Source of the DNA: Tubiluchus corallicola
Lineage: Eukaryota > Priapulida > Priapulimorpha > Priapulimorphida > Tubiluchidae
Reading direction: 5' to 3'
NCBI GenBank assembly: GCA_030141605.1
Contig: JAQGDQ010000032.1
Coordinates: forward strand, 600,065-664,064
DNA: 64,000 nt
Shown: in pieces, positions 37,201-49,215 of the stretch
How the letters are laid out: each line of letters opens with the position of its first letter
How positions within the stretch are numbered: the first letter of the stretch is position 1
Notes under the pieces: generated by a model
What the model saw: the letters and a program-made list of their open reading frames with translations, nothing else
Told to the model about the DNA's origin: nothing
Databases searched by the model: none
Program-made: the position numbers and the translations under genes

Positions 37201-40200
37201 TTGACAAAGAGCTATACTTTGGCTCTGCCATAGTCATTCAGCATTAGACAGCTTTTCTTTTAAGTGCTAGACTACAGTTGGCAGTGTGCTGAACTAGATA
37301 AGAAAGCCATAAATTTGTTCACATCAATTATTTCTCATAATGCAGGGCATACATATTATAAAACATAAGGAAAACCTTGTTTAAGTTGTTGGGTGGCATC
37401 AGGCATCACTTCAAACTTTTCCCCATGGCTACACATTAGTCTTTTTACTTTTTCTTCACTGATATCCAAAGGACTTGGCAACTTCTCACAAACCATTCCT
37501 GCAAAATGAAAAAACAAATATTACATACAGGCACCTAAAAGATGCTGGTGTGAATTAAAAAGCTCTCAACTGAAAATGCCAAATGTTTTCAAAAGTTTAC
37601 AATACTGTGAAACTGAATTTTAAATAAAAGCCTTTTGACAGCCTTTTCTTTATTTTATCCAGTTATTGTTCATTATTGAAACTTGGACATATCACGAAAT
37701 GTCTGAATTTCTTGCATACTTGAGTAAAGACTTAAAACATAACAAAAACACTGGCAAAGTGTTCTTTCAAGAATGGTAGAATGATTAAATAAAACTAATG
37801 AATTTCTTAGCTTTTAGTTGAAATAAAGGAGAAGCAGTTTCTTACTTTGCTACTAACACTGTATTTCTGAGTCACGATTTTTACGGTGAAGAAACTTCAT
37901 AGAAAAACATCAAATTACCTTAACGAGCAGCTGTCACAATTGTTTTGAGAAAAAGTACATAGGCAAAATTTGTTTTATAATTCTTAGGCTTTTTAAACAA
38001 AAAAATCAAGCAAGACATGTATCTTTTTTGAAATACAAGTCCACAACCTTTATGCTATTTACTTGTAATTCAAACTCATTACCATAAATGTACAGTGAAC
38101 CTTTCAGCTCTGCACTGCTGAGCAAAAAGTGACAATATTGCATCAATACAAGCAAAAAATAGCATTTGTTAATGCATAAAAAAGTTGCCTCATAAATCAA
38201 ATGTGTAAACACGCATTACGGTTCCATCCAGTATCTATTCTAACATATGGTGCAAATATGATGCGAATGCTTACCATCAAGAAAAAGATTCAGATAAACA
38301 TATAATAATATTCTAGTCCGCTCACCCAGTACAGCATCTGCTAATGGAAGCCACTGATTAAAGATAGCACGCAGATACACGTGCGAATCATTATGACGCG
38401 AGTCTCGTGCTGAAATCTTTAAGTTTAGAGATCTTTCTATTTTTTCAGCCATTGTTTTATCTCTACAAAAAGAAGATTTTAGGTAAATACAATTGTTGAA
38501 ATATGGAAGTGATGTCAGACTAACACACTAGACCACTACAGTATTCCACTGAATTACTAATACATATATATTACGCTAAACAGAATGCATCAAATAAAAA
38601 CAATTTTTACAATCACGTGCCCCCATATTTTGGCAAATACTTGAGTTTCTTATGCTGGCATTTTAAAGGTATGAAGTTCTGACAATGAAACTTTGATTGT
38701 TCCTTTTAATGATGGGTAAATGTGCACGGCTGCATGGTCAATAAATTTTCCATAAAAAGCAATTTCCTACAATGAAAACGCTATTGTGCTTATTATAAGT
38801 TATCTAGTCGAAAGTAACAGAATGAAAAAATTTATTTTTTGTAGCCGTGTCTTTCGCAAGACAATTATTATAATTATTAACCATCTGGAAACATAACTCA
38901 CCTTTTGAGAATTATAGCGTCGTATACTGACCAGATATTTTCCAGTACAAATTGAACAAACAAAGGCTTTTTACCTTTATTCTAGAAAAAAAACTTTTAA
39001 AGATTGTCAATTTCCTGAAATAAGTCTGTATTGTCAATTGATATCAGTGCAGGTTATGTAAAGCAGCTATGCAAAATTAAAAAAAACAAAAAAAAATAAA
39101 CTAATGTTTAAAAAAATCCAATGAAACTTGTTTAAAGTGAAGAAATGCCAAATGAACATATATACAGCTTGAAAATAACATAATTAAAAGACAAAACTTT
39201 TACTGCATATGTAAATGAGATAAGCTTGTCAGCATCTATTCAAAAATACGTGTTGCATTTTATCTAATCCAATCATGTACAAAAGAAAACCACACACCTT
39301 TGCTCCTTTGCATATTCGTTTTGTTTTGGAATTCAAGAAAAAATCACCCCACAGAGTTTTCTTCAATATGTCTGGGCGAATACTCAACTTTTTAGCATAA
39401 AGGAGAACAAAATGTTCAATCCTATAACAACAACATAAAAAATGCTATAACAATAAAAATGAGTCTCTAATCTAAAAATATTATTTTGCTTAACAGAAAG
39501 AATTTGGTTTATATAAATTAAGGTGAAAATTAAACATATCACAGAACACTGTGATTAAAAGGTTGAAAGTCTTACCCGAAAGCCCAGCCATCAAGTGCGC
39601 TAGCAAATACAACATTCCCTTGATCAGGAGAAAAATACAAGTTACTGTCATCAAGATCATCTAGTCCTACACTCCAATCATATATCTAAAAAAACAAAGA
39701 AAACCTTATAAGCACAGAGTTAATGCAGTAACTTCACTTCAAAATATTTCTTGTCCTCAGATGTGCGATCATTAGTGACATTTCTGTACAAAATCTATGA
39801 CAGTCAGCTATAAAAATGGATGCTTGTCCATTGAAATATTAGTGAAGGCAAGTTAGTGTGAAAAGTATGTGAAGTTTTGTTAAAGTAGCTCTAGCTCGAA
39901 GACAGAAGTAATTAGAGACTGTGGTCTCAAAACTGCCGCCAATGTATTAATCTACAAACTGCAAGAAAATTCTGTGCCGTTTGCACTATATAATAACTAG
40001 AAATGTTAACAATGACGATACATATTAATGAAAAGCAATAACTACATTATCAAAGTTAAGCAATTTTGTTACTATCATTATTTAGTAAAGTGTTTGGACA
40101 ACACAAAAAGTGACTGAATAAAACTATTAAAGGACCTTAAAAACCAACATTATAATAAACTGCACTTAGTGGAAATAAAAAAGTTGTAATATAAACTGCA

Positions 40201-41975
40201 CAAACAAAAGAAAACTTTTGTATGTATACATGCTGTTCGTCTGCAGCTGGTGACACCCGCTTCTGGGGTGCATCATCTTTCTCTAAAACATCAGATAAGA
40301 AAAGTTCACCAGTGAATGCATTAATTTCCTCCAAAATATTCTGCAAGTGAAGGTGTGCCTCAAACGGTGACATCTGCAGCTGGCAAACTAAACGATCGAT
40401 TTTATTCAAAACCAGAACAGGTTTAACCTGTTCAGTCCATGCTTGCTGAAGAACAACTTTTGTCTGAAATGAAATTTAGAAACTGTACTTATAATAGATA
40501 CGCTATTAGAGTATTATTTATTATTATTTGCTACTTTTTTCACTTCCTTGGCAAAAATAAAATACCTGAGGACATATTCCCTCCACGACATCAACAACAA
40601 TAATTGCTCCATCACACAGACGTACAGCCGTCGAAACTTCACTAGAAAAATCGACATGACCAGGAGAATCTATCAAGTTAATGAGGAAACCCTTGTCGTC
40701 TGTAAGAAAAATCACAACGTAAAAACTAAACCTATGAGTTTTAATGTCCATTTTCCTACTTTGCTGGGCCAATTACACACAAGTGCAAAATGAGTCATGA
40801 AAAGAAGTTTCATTATTGATAAGCTTCTTTGTGTTTTACTACGCAAGAGTATGGCTTTCCCATACCTCTAAGCTTTTAACTTTCAAAAGCATAATAAGCT
40901 ATCCAAGGAGCTGTTAACAGCAGTTCGACAGATGGCTTGTCATGGCACGGAAGAGAGAACTAAAACAAATTCTTCTTAGAATACCTAAGAAGCTTTTACG
41001 TGCATAAGAATGTTAATTGCCAGTCTCTGAGTTGGCAAAAAGAATTTCTTTATTTTACCTTTTTTGTAGCTAAGAGCTATTGCACTAGATTTCATTGTTA
41101 TTCCTCTTTCTTGTTCATCTTTTCTGCTGTCCATGTATCTCACCTAAGCCAAAAAGAAATGCATTGGTAGTCAACTCGGTTGTATAGTAAAAGGCCCATA
41201 ATCACAACGTATAACTACAATTTCAAAAACAAGTTTCAAAGTGGTATGTTGAAGAATAACTAAATGCAAACTTGCTAAAAGAAATCAAATCAACAAATTT
41301 CGAGTTTAGTTGATATGGCTGCAGTAGTCCTCTAATACGGACAGCTATTTCTTACAGTGGTGCTTCCAGAATACTAAACCTACCTATTTTAAACTTTCAA
41401 TGGGACGCGACACTGAAACTATAAGTGACAAAAAAAAATAATTTATCCTCAGAATTTTATAACAAGATTAATGAGTTTTTCTCTCCTGGATCATCCAGTA
41501 TCATACAACATTTGCGTAACTAAACCAGCTAAATTAATGTTAACTTTTAAATGTTTTGTCCACTTGATCCTCTGTAAACTTAAGATTAAAATATATAACA
41601 AACCTTTCCAGCCAAACGTTTAGAAATGATCCCATTGCTTGCAATGAGTGAATCAGCCATTGTTGTTTTTCCTATAACCATTAAAACATGATGTAACTAA
41701 TCCATCCTGTCAGTCAAACTAAAGTTCAGGCTAATTATCCAATGAGCTGAAAACAGCTACTCACACAAAAAATAACAAGTTTGTTAGTAATAACTCTGCT
41801 AGCCATCTTAACAAAACTGAATAAAAAAAGTTTTCAGTTTTCTAGTTGTTGTTTTTACAAAAACAGTAAAACATATAAGCTTACCATGATCAACATGGGC
41901 CAAAATACAAATATTTCGTATGCAAGAAGGATATTGTTGAAGTGATGTTATATCTTGTACACCCAAAGACTTCAT
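28229..41975 (-). CDS. EFL1: EFL1, elongation factor-like GTPase 1 (60S ribosome maturation)
   Basis: EFL1 works with SBDS in the cytoplasm to evict eIF6 from pre-60S subunits. Twenty-one exons on the minus strand: 41975-41885, 41671-41604, 41143-41059, 40699-40566, 40463-40230, 39685-39576, 39421-39298, 38981-38902, 38462-38326, 37498-37376, 36438-36339, 35561-35282, 35129-34988, 34392-34261, 33941-33794, 33506-33384, 33162-33002, 31186-30967, 30735-30116, 29625-29441, 28417-28229. All phases agree and the sum is 3486 nt, or 1161 residues (human EFL1 has 1120). The G motifs are AHVDHGKTT (26-34), RGIT (66-69), DSPGH (92-96), NKID (146-149) and SAL in ASALDGW. Domain II has FARIFSGTV and FVLGPKHHP; domain III has [10 protein letters not shown] and [14 protein letters not shown]. 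The C-terminus has [17 protein letters not shown] and [12 protein letters not shown]. The first coding exon is open upstream of the ATG, so a longer N-terminus from an unseen exon is possible. Confidence 0.97.
32314..32339. repeat. (TA)n microsatellite in an EFL1 intron
   Basis: About 13 TA units in the intron between the 33162-33002 and 31186-30967 exons. Confidence 0.9.
34842..34861. repeat. (AAT)n microsatellite in an EFL1 intron
   Basis: A short AAT run in the intron between the 35129-34988 and 34392-34261 exons. Confidence 0.8.
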
Positions 41976-42003
41976 GATTAATAACTCACGAGCACTCAAT
42001 TTT

Positions 42004-44300
42004 CTAAAAAATAAAAATAGGCATGTAAAAGTTATTAGGCACCTAATATATAAAAAAAGACAAGCTTTAAAGCTAAAACATCTTTCCTGGCCTGTCAGAT
42101 TATCACAGACACATTTTCTCATAGAGATTCCAAAGTATCACAGAAGCAATGGCAAACAGTACACTGCACTGTCCTGTAGAATGACATCAATCGGAAAAGC
42201 AATATGACATTCAAATTTGCAAATTCTCTAACCAAAAGTTAGCAACGTAATCAGGTGAGCATATGAATTAGTGCTACTTTCAAAGTAAATAAATACAGTG
42301 GATAGTCCATCTGGCATTAGAAGGTGTTTTATTCCCAAAGACACGAACACATATTTAGGTTGCTTAGAAATATTATTATGAATAAACGTTATGACATTAC
42401 ATAAGATACTTGTAGAATGGAAAGGCAACGCAGGATGGCCACCCACAGTAATCATAATCATTTCTTAACAAGAAAACGCACTGCCGTTACTTACACACGA
42501 GCAGTACTATTAACACAAAACCCGCACAGAAGGGAGACAAGTGCACATATAAACTGTGAGCATATTGGTCGGCCTGACAAATGTTTAGGCTGCAGCTTTT
42601 CTTTCCTAATTCCAATGTCAAAAATTATTCAAAAGTTTTGTTTGCTAACAAAAGAACGTTTAGTAAATACCGGCTTTACTTTAATTGCTTCTGATCCGAT
42701 TCAAGTTTCGTAAAAAAATGCAAAGCAGTCTTCATGATTCGTATTTTCTCACTTTAAGGGGCAAATCCGCTGCCAACTAGTGCTGTAAAATTTATCTAAT
42801 TTCCCTTCTTACCATAATAAAAGTTTAATTTTGTGATGTGAGTTTTGCCATGTTGACATGTTACATGTGATAGCGAAGTTCTGTAAAAGTTATGAACCGC
42901 ATAAATTATTCGTCAACTCAGTGCCCGACCGATGTAAAATATTTTCACCAGTGACATAATAAAATTTCAGTTCTTGTGCTTCTAAACACACATTGTGCTT
43001 AATTTCCGTTTTACTTTCTGAAGTTTATTGATTTAGCTCATAAGAAAGTGCAGTCATAAAAGATGCCAAAATTTCTCTAAATTCTTTATACATGGTACCA
43101 TGCACGTTTTGCATAGTATTATTCTCTAGACACCAATTTAAATATCAAGGCAAGCTGAACTAAAGCAAAAACAGTTACTTTGTTTAGCAAGACCATTATA
43201 TAAGATCAATTTGTAAATATTATGTGTCAATGAAACATCCATTGTTACCATCACTACAACAATCCTAAGAAGAAGAACTTAACTGGCATTAAGTTACAAG
43301 AGTCGGATTTAACCTGCTATAGAAAATTAAAAGCGAATTGAAGATTTGGATTAAATTATGTGTTCAAAATAAAACAAAAATGATCTTTGGATTTAAATCG
43401 GTTTCGGAAATTAAGGCTTTGTTCCATCCACCACCAGTCGTTAACGGACACTGGACACTCTTCAAGTTCCTTCTTCAAAATGCCAAGGTATACAGCAAGG
43501 TGGTACATGCCAAAGCGTGGTATGTGGCACCGGTGTACATCGCAAGGGAGGCAGTACACAGGAAAGTAGAACAACGCTCGAAGACCCACGTAGTGTCAAT
43601 GACATGCATGCAATACACTTTCTTTATTATTCACCGATTATAAAACTCAAAGGTTTTACTTATAATGTACAATTGCAATTTTTTCATAACTGTATCATGT
43701 GCATTATAAATAACTGTTAGTAGGCTTAATATGTAGAACGTCGTCACTCATTAATTCAGCATAATCTTTTTACATGATTGAATTTAATTCCAGATAAAAG
43801 AAACCGCGAACATCTTTTTTTAAAAAACTTTTGAAAATTTCGCAATACAGACCTACAAATAAGGCATGACAATAGCGTGAATCTAAGCAGTTTGTGGCTG
43901 TCTGTTTAGAAGCTCCACTTCATCGCCAAAGATTTCTTGTATTGGTTTGACAGATATTTTGGATTTTTAGACTGGATGATGCTGTTATATTGTTATACTG
44001 TCGTGATTTCTTTAGATGCGCAATTCAAAAAAGTGAGAGCACTGACAATAAAATTTCAATTAAAAAAAGAAAAAAGTCTGTGACTTTTAGCACCACTTTC
44101 CCGTGGTGGTATACTGTGAATACGCTCCGTGCTTCCGCAGTATCACCTCTAGGCTCTACTAAATATCACAGGCACTTAAATAATTTAAGTGCAAGATACA
44201 ATACACTGAATCACTTTTCCAATTAATCACCTCACAATATTTTACACTTGTTGAAATCTGAATTTACTGAATTTCCTTTCTGTAGTTGAGTAGCCATTCA
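42004..44300. other. EFL1 upstream region
   Basis: An acceptor AG at 42005-42004 on the minus strand, after a T-rich tract, shows that at least one non-coding EFL1 exon lies further up, but its donor could not be chosen. No other gene was recognised. Open frames at 43338-43720 overlap in several frames and look like chance. Confidence 0.45.
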
Positions 44301-44382
44301 ATAGTTTGATGCACCTATTGCAAAGTTTGCCCAGTCGGTCTTGATATGTCATTGGCATCCAATTGCCACATCTTTAAGTTCT

Positions 44383-45103
44383 TTACCTTACATTCCAACG
44401 CATGTTATGTAGTGTCTTTTTGTTATAGCATATAGGGCAATTTAGGTAATTTTTGTTACTACTTGGGTAATTTCCGTTAACATCTACCCTGTTTAGTCTA
44501 ATGTGCGTAAATTCTCTCACTTCAGTTTCATTACTAGTTAATACATAGGATTTTTTCTGAAATCCATAAACACTGACCATAAAATTAATAATTGGTCTGC
44601 AGTACTCCAGTTTTTGCAACAACCACATTGTAGGTTACTCATCTTCTTTCTAATAATGGGTTTATGATAGTTCATTAGCGTTTTTCAAACAATTTATTAC
44701 TTGTATTCATTATAAATATTCCTCTTCTATTTGCTATATCCCATTTTGACCCCTTACCTTTATAAATTGATTTAATCGTAATTTGTTTCCATTCTTTTGG
44801 TATTTCCGTAGTTTTTCGGATTTTATTAAACTCACAATTTAAGTTATTTATCACATCACTTCTCGCGGCTTTTAACATTTCATTTTTCCATCCATATTGG
44901 TTGCCTGATCTTTTATTTTTCAATTGAGTTATTACTTTTATAATTTGTTCTTTTGTAATCATTTTATTTTCTTCATTTTGTTTGGCTAATTTATCAATAG
45001 ATGTCACTAAAAATACTCGTTTTTCGATTTGTTGTTCTTCTTTTGACATAGATTCTCTAGGTTGTAACTGTTTTTGGTAATAATTAGTGAATATTTGCTT
45101 CAC
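44383..45103 (-). pseudogene. Reverse transcriptase fragments of the retrotransposon
   Basis: The 45103-44675 frame carries the RT finger region: ITKEQIIKVITQLKNKRSG, WKQITIKSIYKGKG and the NRRGIFIMNTSNKLFEK block. A second frame near 44630-44550 continues with QCGCCKNWSTADQLLIL and FMDFRK, the usual following motifs. The YADD catalytic box and thumb are missing. The sequence jumps to a C-terminal tail (FTHIRLNR, then NCPIC near 44440), which implies an internal deletion near 44540. Confidence 0.75.
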
Positions 45104-45559
45104 CTCCTCAGCTGTTTCTTTTAAGCACTCATTTTCATCATGTATGGCAATTGCTTCCTTTTTATTTCTTTCTTTCTATTTTTAATTTTTTTGCAGAATT
45201 CTTAGAAGAAATTAGAATCAACACCATATTTCTTCAATTCATCTATTGTCAGGTTTAATTTTCTGTAATATAGTACTGCTGATGCTTATAAATTGCTTGG
45301 TCAAGCTCATTTTCTCTAAACTTTAGTTCTTCTTCTTGTTTATCAGCACTATTTCTTCTTTGCTTTTTTATGTTCCTTTTAATTTTCATTAATTGTCTGA
45401 CAACTTTTTATTTTTTGTCTTTATTTATTTTTGTTCTACTAAAACATTTATCTATTTTGCTTTGCATCATTATATGCCATTTGTTATATTGACAGGTTAC
45501 TGGTTCATCTGTTTCCCACACTTTGCAGCTCTTGTCCTTCTGTTATTTTTTAATTTTTT

Positions 45560-46840
45560 TATTTTATCTTGATTTATAACCCAATGGATTTTTGTTCGTT
45601 TCTCCTTTTCTTTATAAATTAAATTCCAGTCTATATTTATTAGAATCGTGTTATGATCTGAGTATACACATGTTACAGATTCTTTCTTTTTACTAGTCTT
45701 TAGAGGCCATATTCTTTACTTTGATCTATATGCATGCTTTTAATTGCAATGACATCATTTGCAAACATTATTAAGTAATCTAATATCGATATTTTGTGTC
45801 CTTCTATCCTGGTCCATGTTCCTTTGCACTTCTCAGTGCCATTTGTTATTGCTAAATGTTCTTCTTTAACCATTTGTCTAGTCATTTTTCTCTCTAAAAA
45901 TATATTTTCATAGCTTTTTGGGATAAAGTTACCTATTTTTCCATTAAAGTTCCTTTGCACTTCTCAGTTCCATTTATTATTGCTAAATGTTCTTCTTTAA
46001 CCATTTGTTTAGTCATTTTTGCCGCTAAAGATGTTTCTTCAGAGCTTTTTGGGATGAAGTTACTTATTTTTCCATTAAAGTCACCAGTATGCATATTTTC
46101 TCTTCATTAAGTTTAGCTAATCAAATTTGTTCTTTTATGCTTTTATACATTTGTGAAAGCAACTTTTTTCCATTCTACTTTCTTGGGAACCATAAACTAA
46201 CCCTATTCTTATCTTTTTCTACCATTATTAATTAGAAGCCATAACATTTGTCCTATTTCTTGCTATTTATATACTTGAACAGTAACATTTTTTAATTCAT
46301 TTTTTACAGCAAATAACAATCCACCTCCTTTAAATACAACATTTAACTCATTTAACTATCATTTTGTATCAGTGTACTTCTGTTTAATTAGCTAGCTAAC
46401 TTATCTATGTAATACAAAGTATACCAAAAATGTTAATTATTGTTACTACTAACACTGAAAATAACCTTTTGCACACAGCTTTTATGAATTAACTTTATAT
46501 GTATGTACTCTTTGACATGTATGTACTCTATTGTGTTTTGCCAATGTACATTATGATTATGTATTTGAGCAATAAATTAAAATTGAAATTGAATTTCCAT
46601 TAAGTCTATTGTTTGTTACTATTTTATATCCTGGCACTGTAACTGATTCATCATTCACTATATGTATTTCTACCTATTATTGTTGGTTTATTTATGTAGA
46701 TATTTTCAATTAACGAGTCATATTTAGATTTGATACCTCGGTAATTGGCATAAAAAATTTTAAAATTTTTATACTGATTTTGTTGTTTTTTGGATCGTTT
46801 TTGTTTTTTAGGTTTTTTGATTTTATCATTATGTTTTTGT
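45560..46840 (-). pseudogene. AP-endonuclease domain remnant of the retrotransposon
   Basis: Motifs in order: NFKIFYANYRGIKSKYDSL (domain start, near 46770-46700), GGGLLFAVKN (near 46320-46290), GDFNGKI (near 46090-46060), ISILDYLIMFAND (near 45800-45760) and the catalytic-type YSDHN (near 45660-45645). They are spread over different frames with many stops. The expected TET motif after the first block is replaced by a frame ending in TGA at 46653-46651. Confidence 0.75.
45821..46082. repeat. 131-bp tandem duplication inside the endonuclease region
   Basis: Two adjacent units (45821-45951 and 45952-46082) begin CCTTTGCACTTCTCAGT and end TTTTTCCATTAAAGT. They differ at a modest number of sites, so the duplication is old. 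Confidence 0.85.
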
Positions 46841-46841
46841 T

Positions 46842-47441
46842 TTACTGTTGAGATGTCTGTGATTGCTCTTGAATCGTAGGGTTTTGTGCTATTCTGGCTA
46901 TTACTGGTTGGTAATAGCCATATGCCATTTCTTCTGCATAATTTGTCTGATTTGCTCGCCAGCTGTTTCCTTGGTTGTCATGATATATTTGATTGTATGA
47001 GTTTGTAACTGGTCAAGCCTGCGAGTTCATTTTATATTCCATTCTGTTCAGTGTTTGACTAAAAAAATCTAGCTTGTTGCTAAATGACTGTACTAGTTGT
47101 GCAGATTCCTGCACTACTGTATTTTGACTTGTACTTGTTCCTGCTCGTTTGTAGTTTCCCCAGTATACTCTATCTTGGACACCATTTTCCAATGATGGTT
47201 TCCATCCTGATCTATAAAGATGTTTAAACCAACATCTATTTCCAAATCGACAGTAGCCGTCCATTTCAAAATTCCTACAGGCTATCTGTGATTTGTTATT
47301 TCTACTTACTATTCTCCTCTCTTGCTGTTTTCTGTATACATTTCTGTATGTATCTCCTCTGTTTCTATTTGTTTTGTCATTGTCCTTTTTTTCACTGATT
47401 TCATGTTCAAAATAGCAAACATCTAGTAGCAGCAAGTACAC
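46842..47441 (-). pseudogene. Retrotransposon ORF1 with CCCH zinc finger
   Basis: The frame contains CRNFEMDGYCRFGNRCWFKH, an exact C-x8-C-x5-C-x3-H finger, in a basic Arg/Asn-rich, then Gln/Ser-rich, protein. It is broken by one TGA at 47015-47013 and then stays open in the same frame to a TAA at 46844-46842. The endonuclease frame begins in an overlapping frame right there. CCCH fingers normally bind RNA; most LINE ORF1 proteins use CCHC knuckles or an RRM instead. Confidence 0.7.
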
Positions 47442-47847
47442 TGACCCACTTCATCTCTAAGAATGAGCCCCTTTGAAGAAATGTATATATCTGAGTAGTT
47501 TATTAGGTACTGAAGATTAGGTACTGGCACACAGCATGCAGAAAAATGTTAGCCTTGGCTGCATATTCTAAGTTTTGATATCACATAGAACCTGTATATT
47601 CTTGTATGTTTGTATAATTGGTGGATTTGGATAATTCTGAATTATTGTATCATGATTTAGGTAGACACAACTCTAAATTATTTCTACAGTACTCTTGCAC
47701 TAATATCAGAGCCAGTTTCTTCTCTTATCATGTTGTGAGCCCCTGGAATTCAGTTAATAGTGAAATTGTTGAAGCATCAAATGTGGCTCAATTTTGAAAG
47801 TCATTGAGAAGAGACCATCAAAAACCATGTTATGGTTAGGTCTCTTA

Positions 47848-48268
47848 GACTTTGCAAGCAAGCAAGTCAAAGTTGCCGAGAAGATGAAATCGATGCCTTC
47901 CAAAGGCATCTGTATAGAATGATGTTGGATATAAATTGGCCAAAGAAGATTTCAAATCAGGATCTATGTAATTTAATGAATGAGAAATAATAGAGTGTGG
48001 TCATACAGAGCATCAGCTTAGATGGATTGGATATGTCATTAGATTGCCACAGGATTCTCCATTTACTACTTCATTACATCAAGCACTAATAATACCTGGG
48101 AAGATACCAATAGGAGGACAACTGATCACATATTTGGATGTTCTGACAAAAAACGCATTAAATACTCCACTTGACTGAAACAACTTTGATACTCGGCATG
48201 TGGCAGCAGATTCGGGAACATGGCATCAAATTATGAAAGGTGCTGTGTTACATAACGGAAGCACCTGA
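47848..48268 (+). pseudogene. C-terminal end of a second retrotransposon, plus strand
   Basis: On the plus strand: EIDAFQRHLYRMMLDINWP, then after two stops and a frameshift HQLRWIGYVIRLPQDSP, then YLDVLTKNAL and AADSGTWHQIMKGA, ending in TGA at 48266-48268. These are the typical blocks after the RT thumb in RTE/CR1/Jockey-type elements, in which a Cys/His or RLRW-GH-R block precedes an A-DR-W ending. It is cut off at its 5' side and mutated. It points opposite to the neighbouring CCCH element. Confidence 0.75.
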
Positions 48269-48375
48269 GATGATAATGGTAGACTGGAAAATGTCTTCCT
48301 GTGATTACTTGTGGCCATCTCCACTGGTGTGGGGAAACGATAATGGTTTGCAAAGACTTTTATACATTGTAAATA

Positions 48376-49215
48376 TTATTCATCCTCACTGCTTTCATTC
48401 ATGTCCCCGCCTATTATGATTTTTTGGTAGCGCAGATAGTCTTGTACAAACCTCGATGCTTCCAACAACCTTTTACTACCACATTCACTTGTAATATCAT
48501 CAATTGAAACTCCTGCTGCATAATTAGCTTTGATTTTATCATATATCTTACATAAAAAGAACTGCTCTGTAGTGTTTTGTTTATCCCCCATACATTGGAC
48601 ATAAAAAAATCATAAAAAGATCATAAATGAGTTCTTGTAGTTTAGTTTTACTTTCACCATATTTAGCCTCACCTCCGTAATATTTTTAACAAATGAGGAA
48701 TTTAGTTTGTTACATTCTTCTTCAGGCCCCATTTACTTTCTCTAAAAAATCTTAATTTTGTGTTTGTATTCCACTATTTTTTTGCATTCATTTAGTATTT
48801 CATATACAACTTTATTTTTAATTCCTTTCTTGCATTTCAACTTTTTACTTACCAAGTACTCTTTGTCCATGGCAATTCTGTATTTATCAGCTATCTTTTT
48901 CAATGCAGTGTGCCAATATCCACTGTTCAGATATTTTATTTGTTGATCCAAAGTTTTTCTTGCAAATGTGACATGTCTCATTACATGGTAAAAGAAGCTT
49001 CCTGTAAGTTTGTGGTGTATACATTTTGAAGTTGTAATAATGATGGTAATATATATAAAAAAATTAGATTTTAAGTTTGATTTGACAAATGTGAAATGCA
49101 GCCTTTCTTTTTGGGTTGTGCACATAATATAAAAATTGTGTGTATGTTGCACTATACTACTAGTTACAGTGCATTCAAAATTTGCATGTCTGAAATACCT
49201 GGGAATATCAGCCAA
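48376..49215 (-). pseudogene. Decayed coding-like tract, possibly retrotransposon ORF1 remains
   Basis: Two fair-sized minus-strand frames (49215-48742 and 48591-48376) and a short frame between them (NKLNSSFVKNITEV, then GESKTKLQELIYDLF in another frame) look like pieces of one broken protein. The last one ends with a helical, acidic tail (LLEASRFVQDYLRYQKII...NESSEDE). Nothing matches a host family I know. Orientation and position fit the 5' part of the CCCH retrotransposon, separated from it by the plus-strand fragment, but this is an inference. Confidence 0.35.

Larger units (their letters stand above)
44380..47441 (-). mobile_element. Decayed non-LTR retrotransposon with CCCH-type ORF1
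   Basis: On the minus strand the order is ORF1 (47441-46842), an AP-endonuclease region (about 46840-45560), then reverse transcriptase pieces (45103-44550) and a C-terminal Cys-rich tail (to 44383). The order and motifs define a LINE-type element. Multiple stops, frameshifts, a tandem duplication and an internal deletion show it is dead. A second retrotransposon fragment in the opposite orientation lies just upstream (47.8-48.3 kb). Family assignment (CR1, L2 or a relative) would need a database comparison. Confidence 0.85.

Noticed and set aside
43338-43720. Several overlapping plus- and minus-strand frames upstream of EFL1
   Set aside because: Frames overlap on both strands with no family motif; none fits as an EFL1 upstream coding exon.
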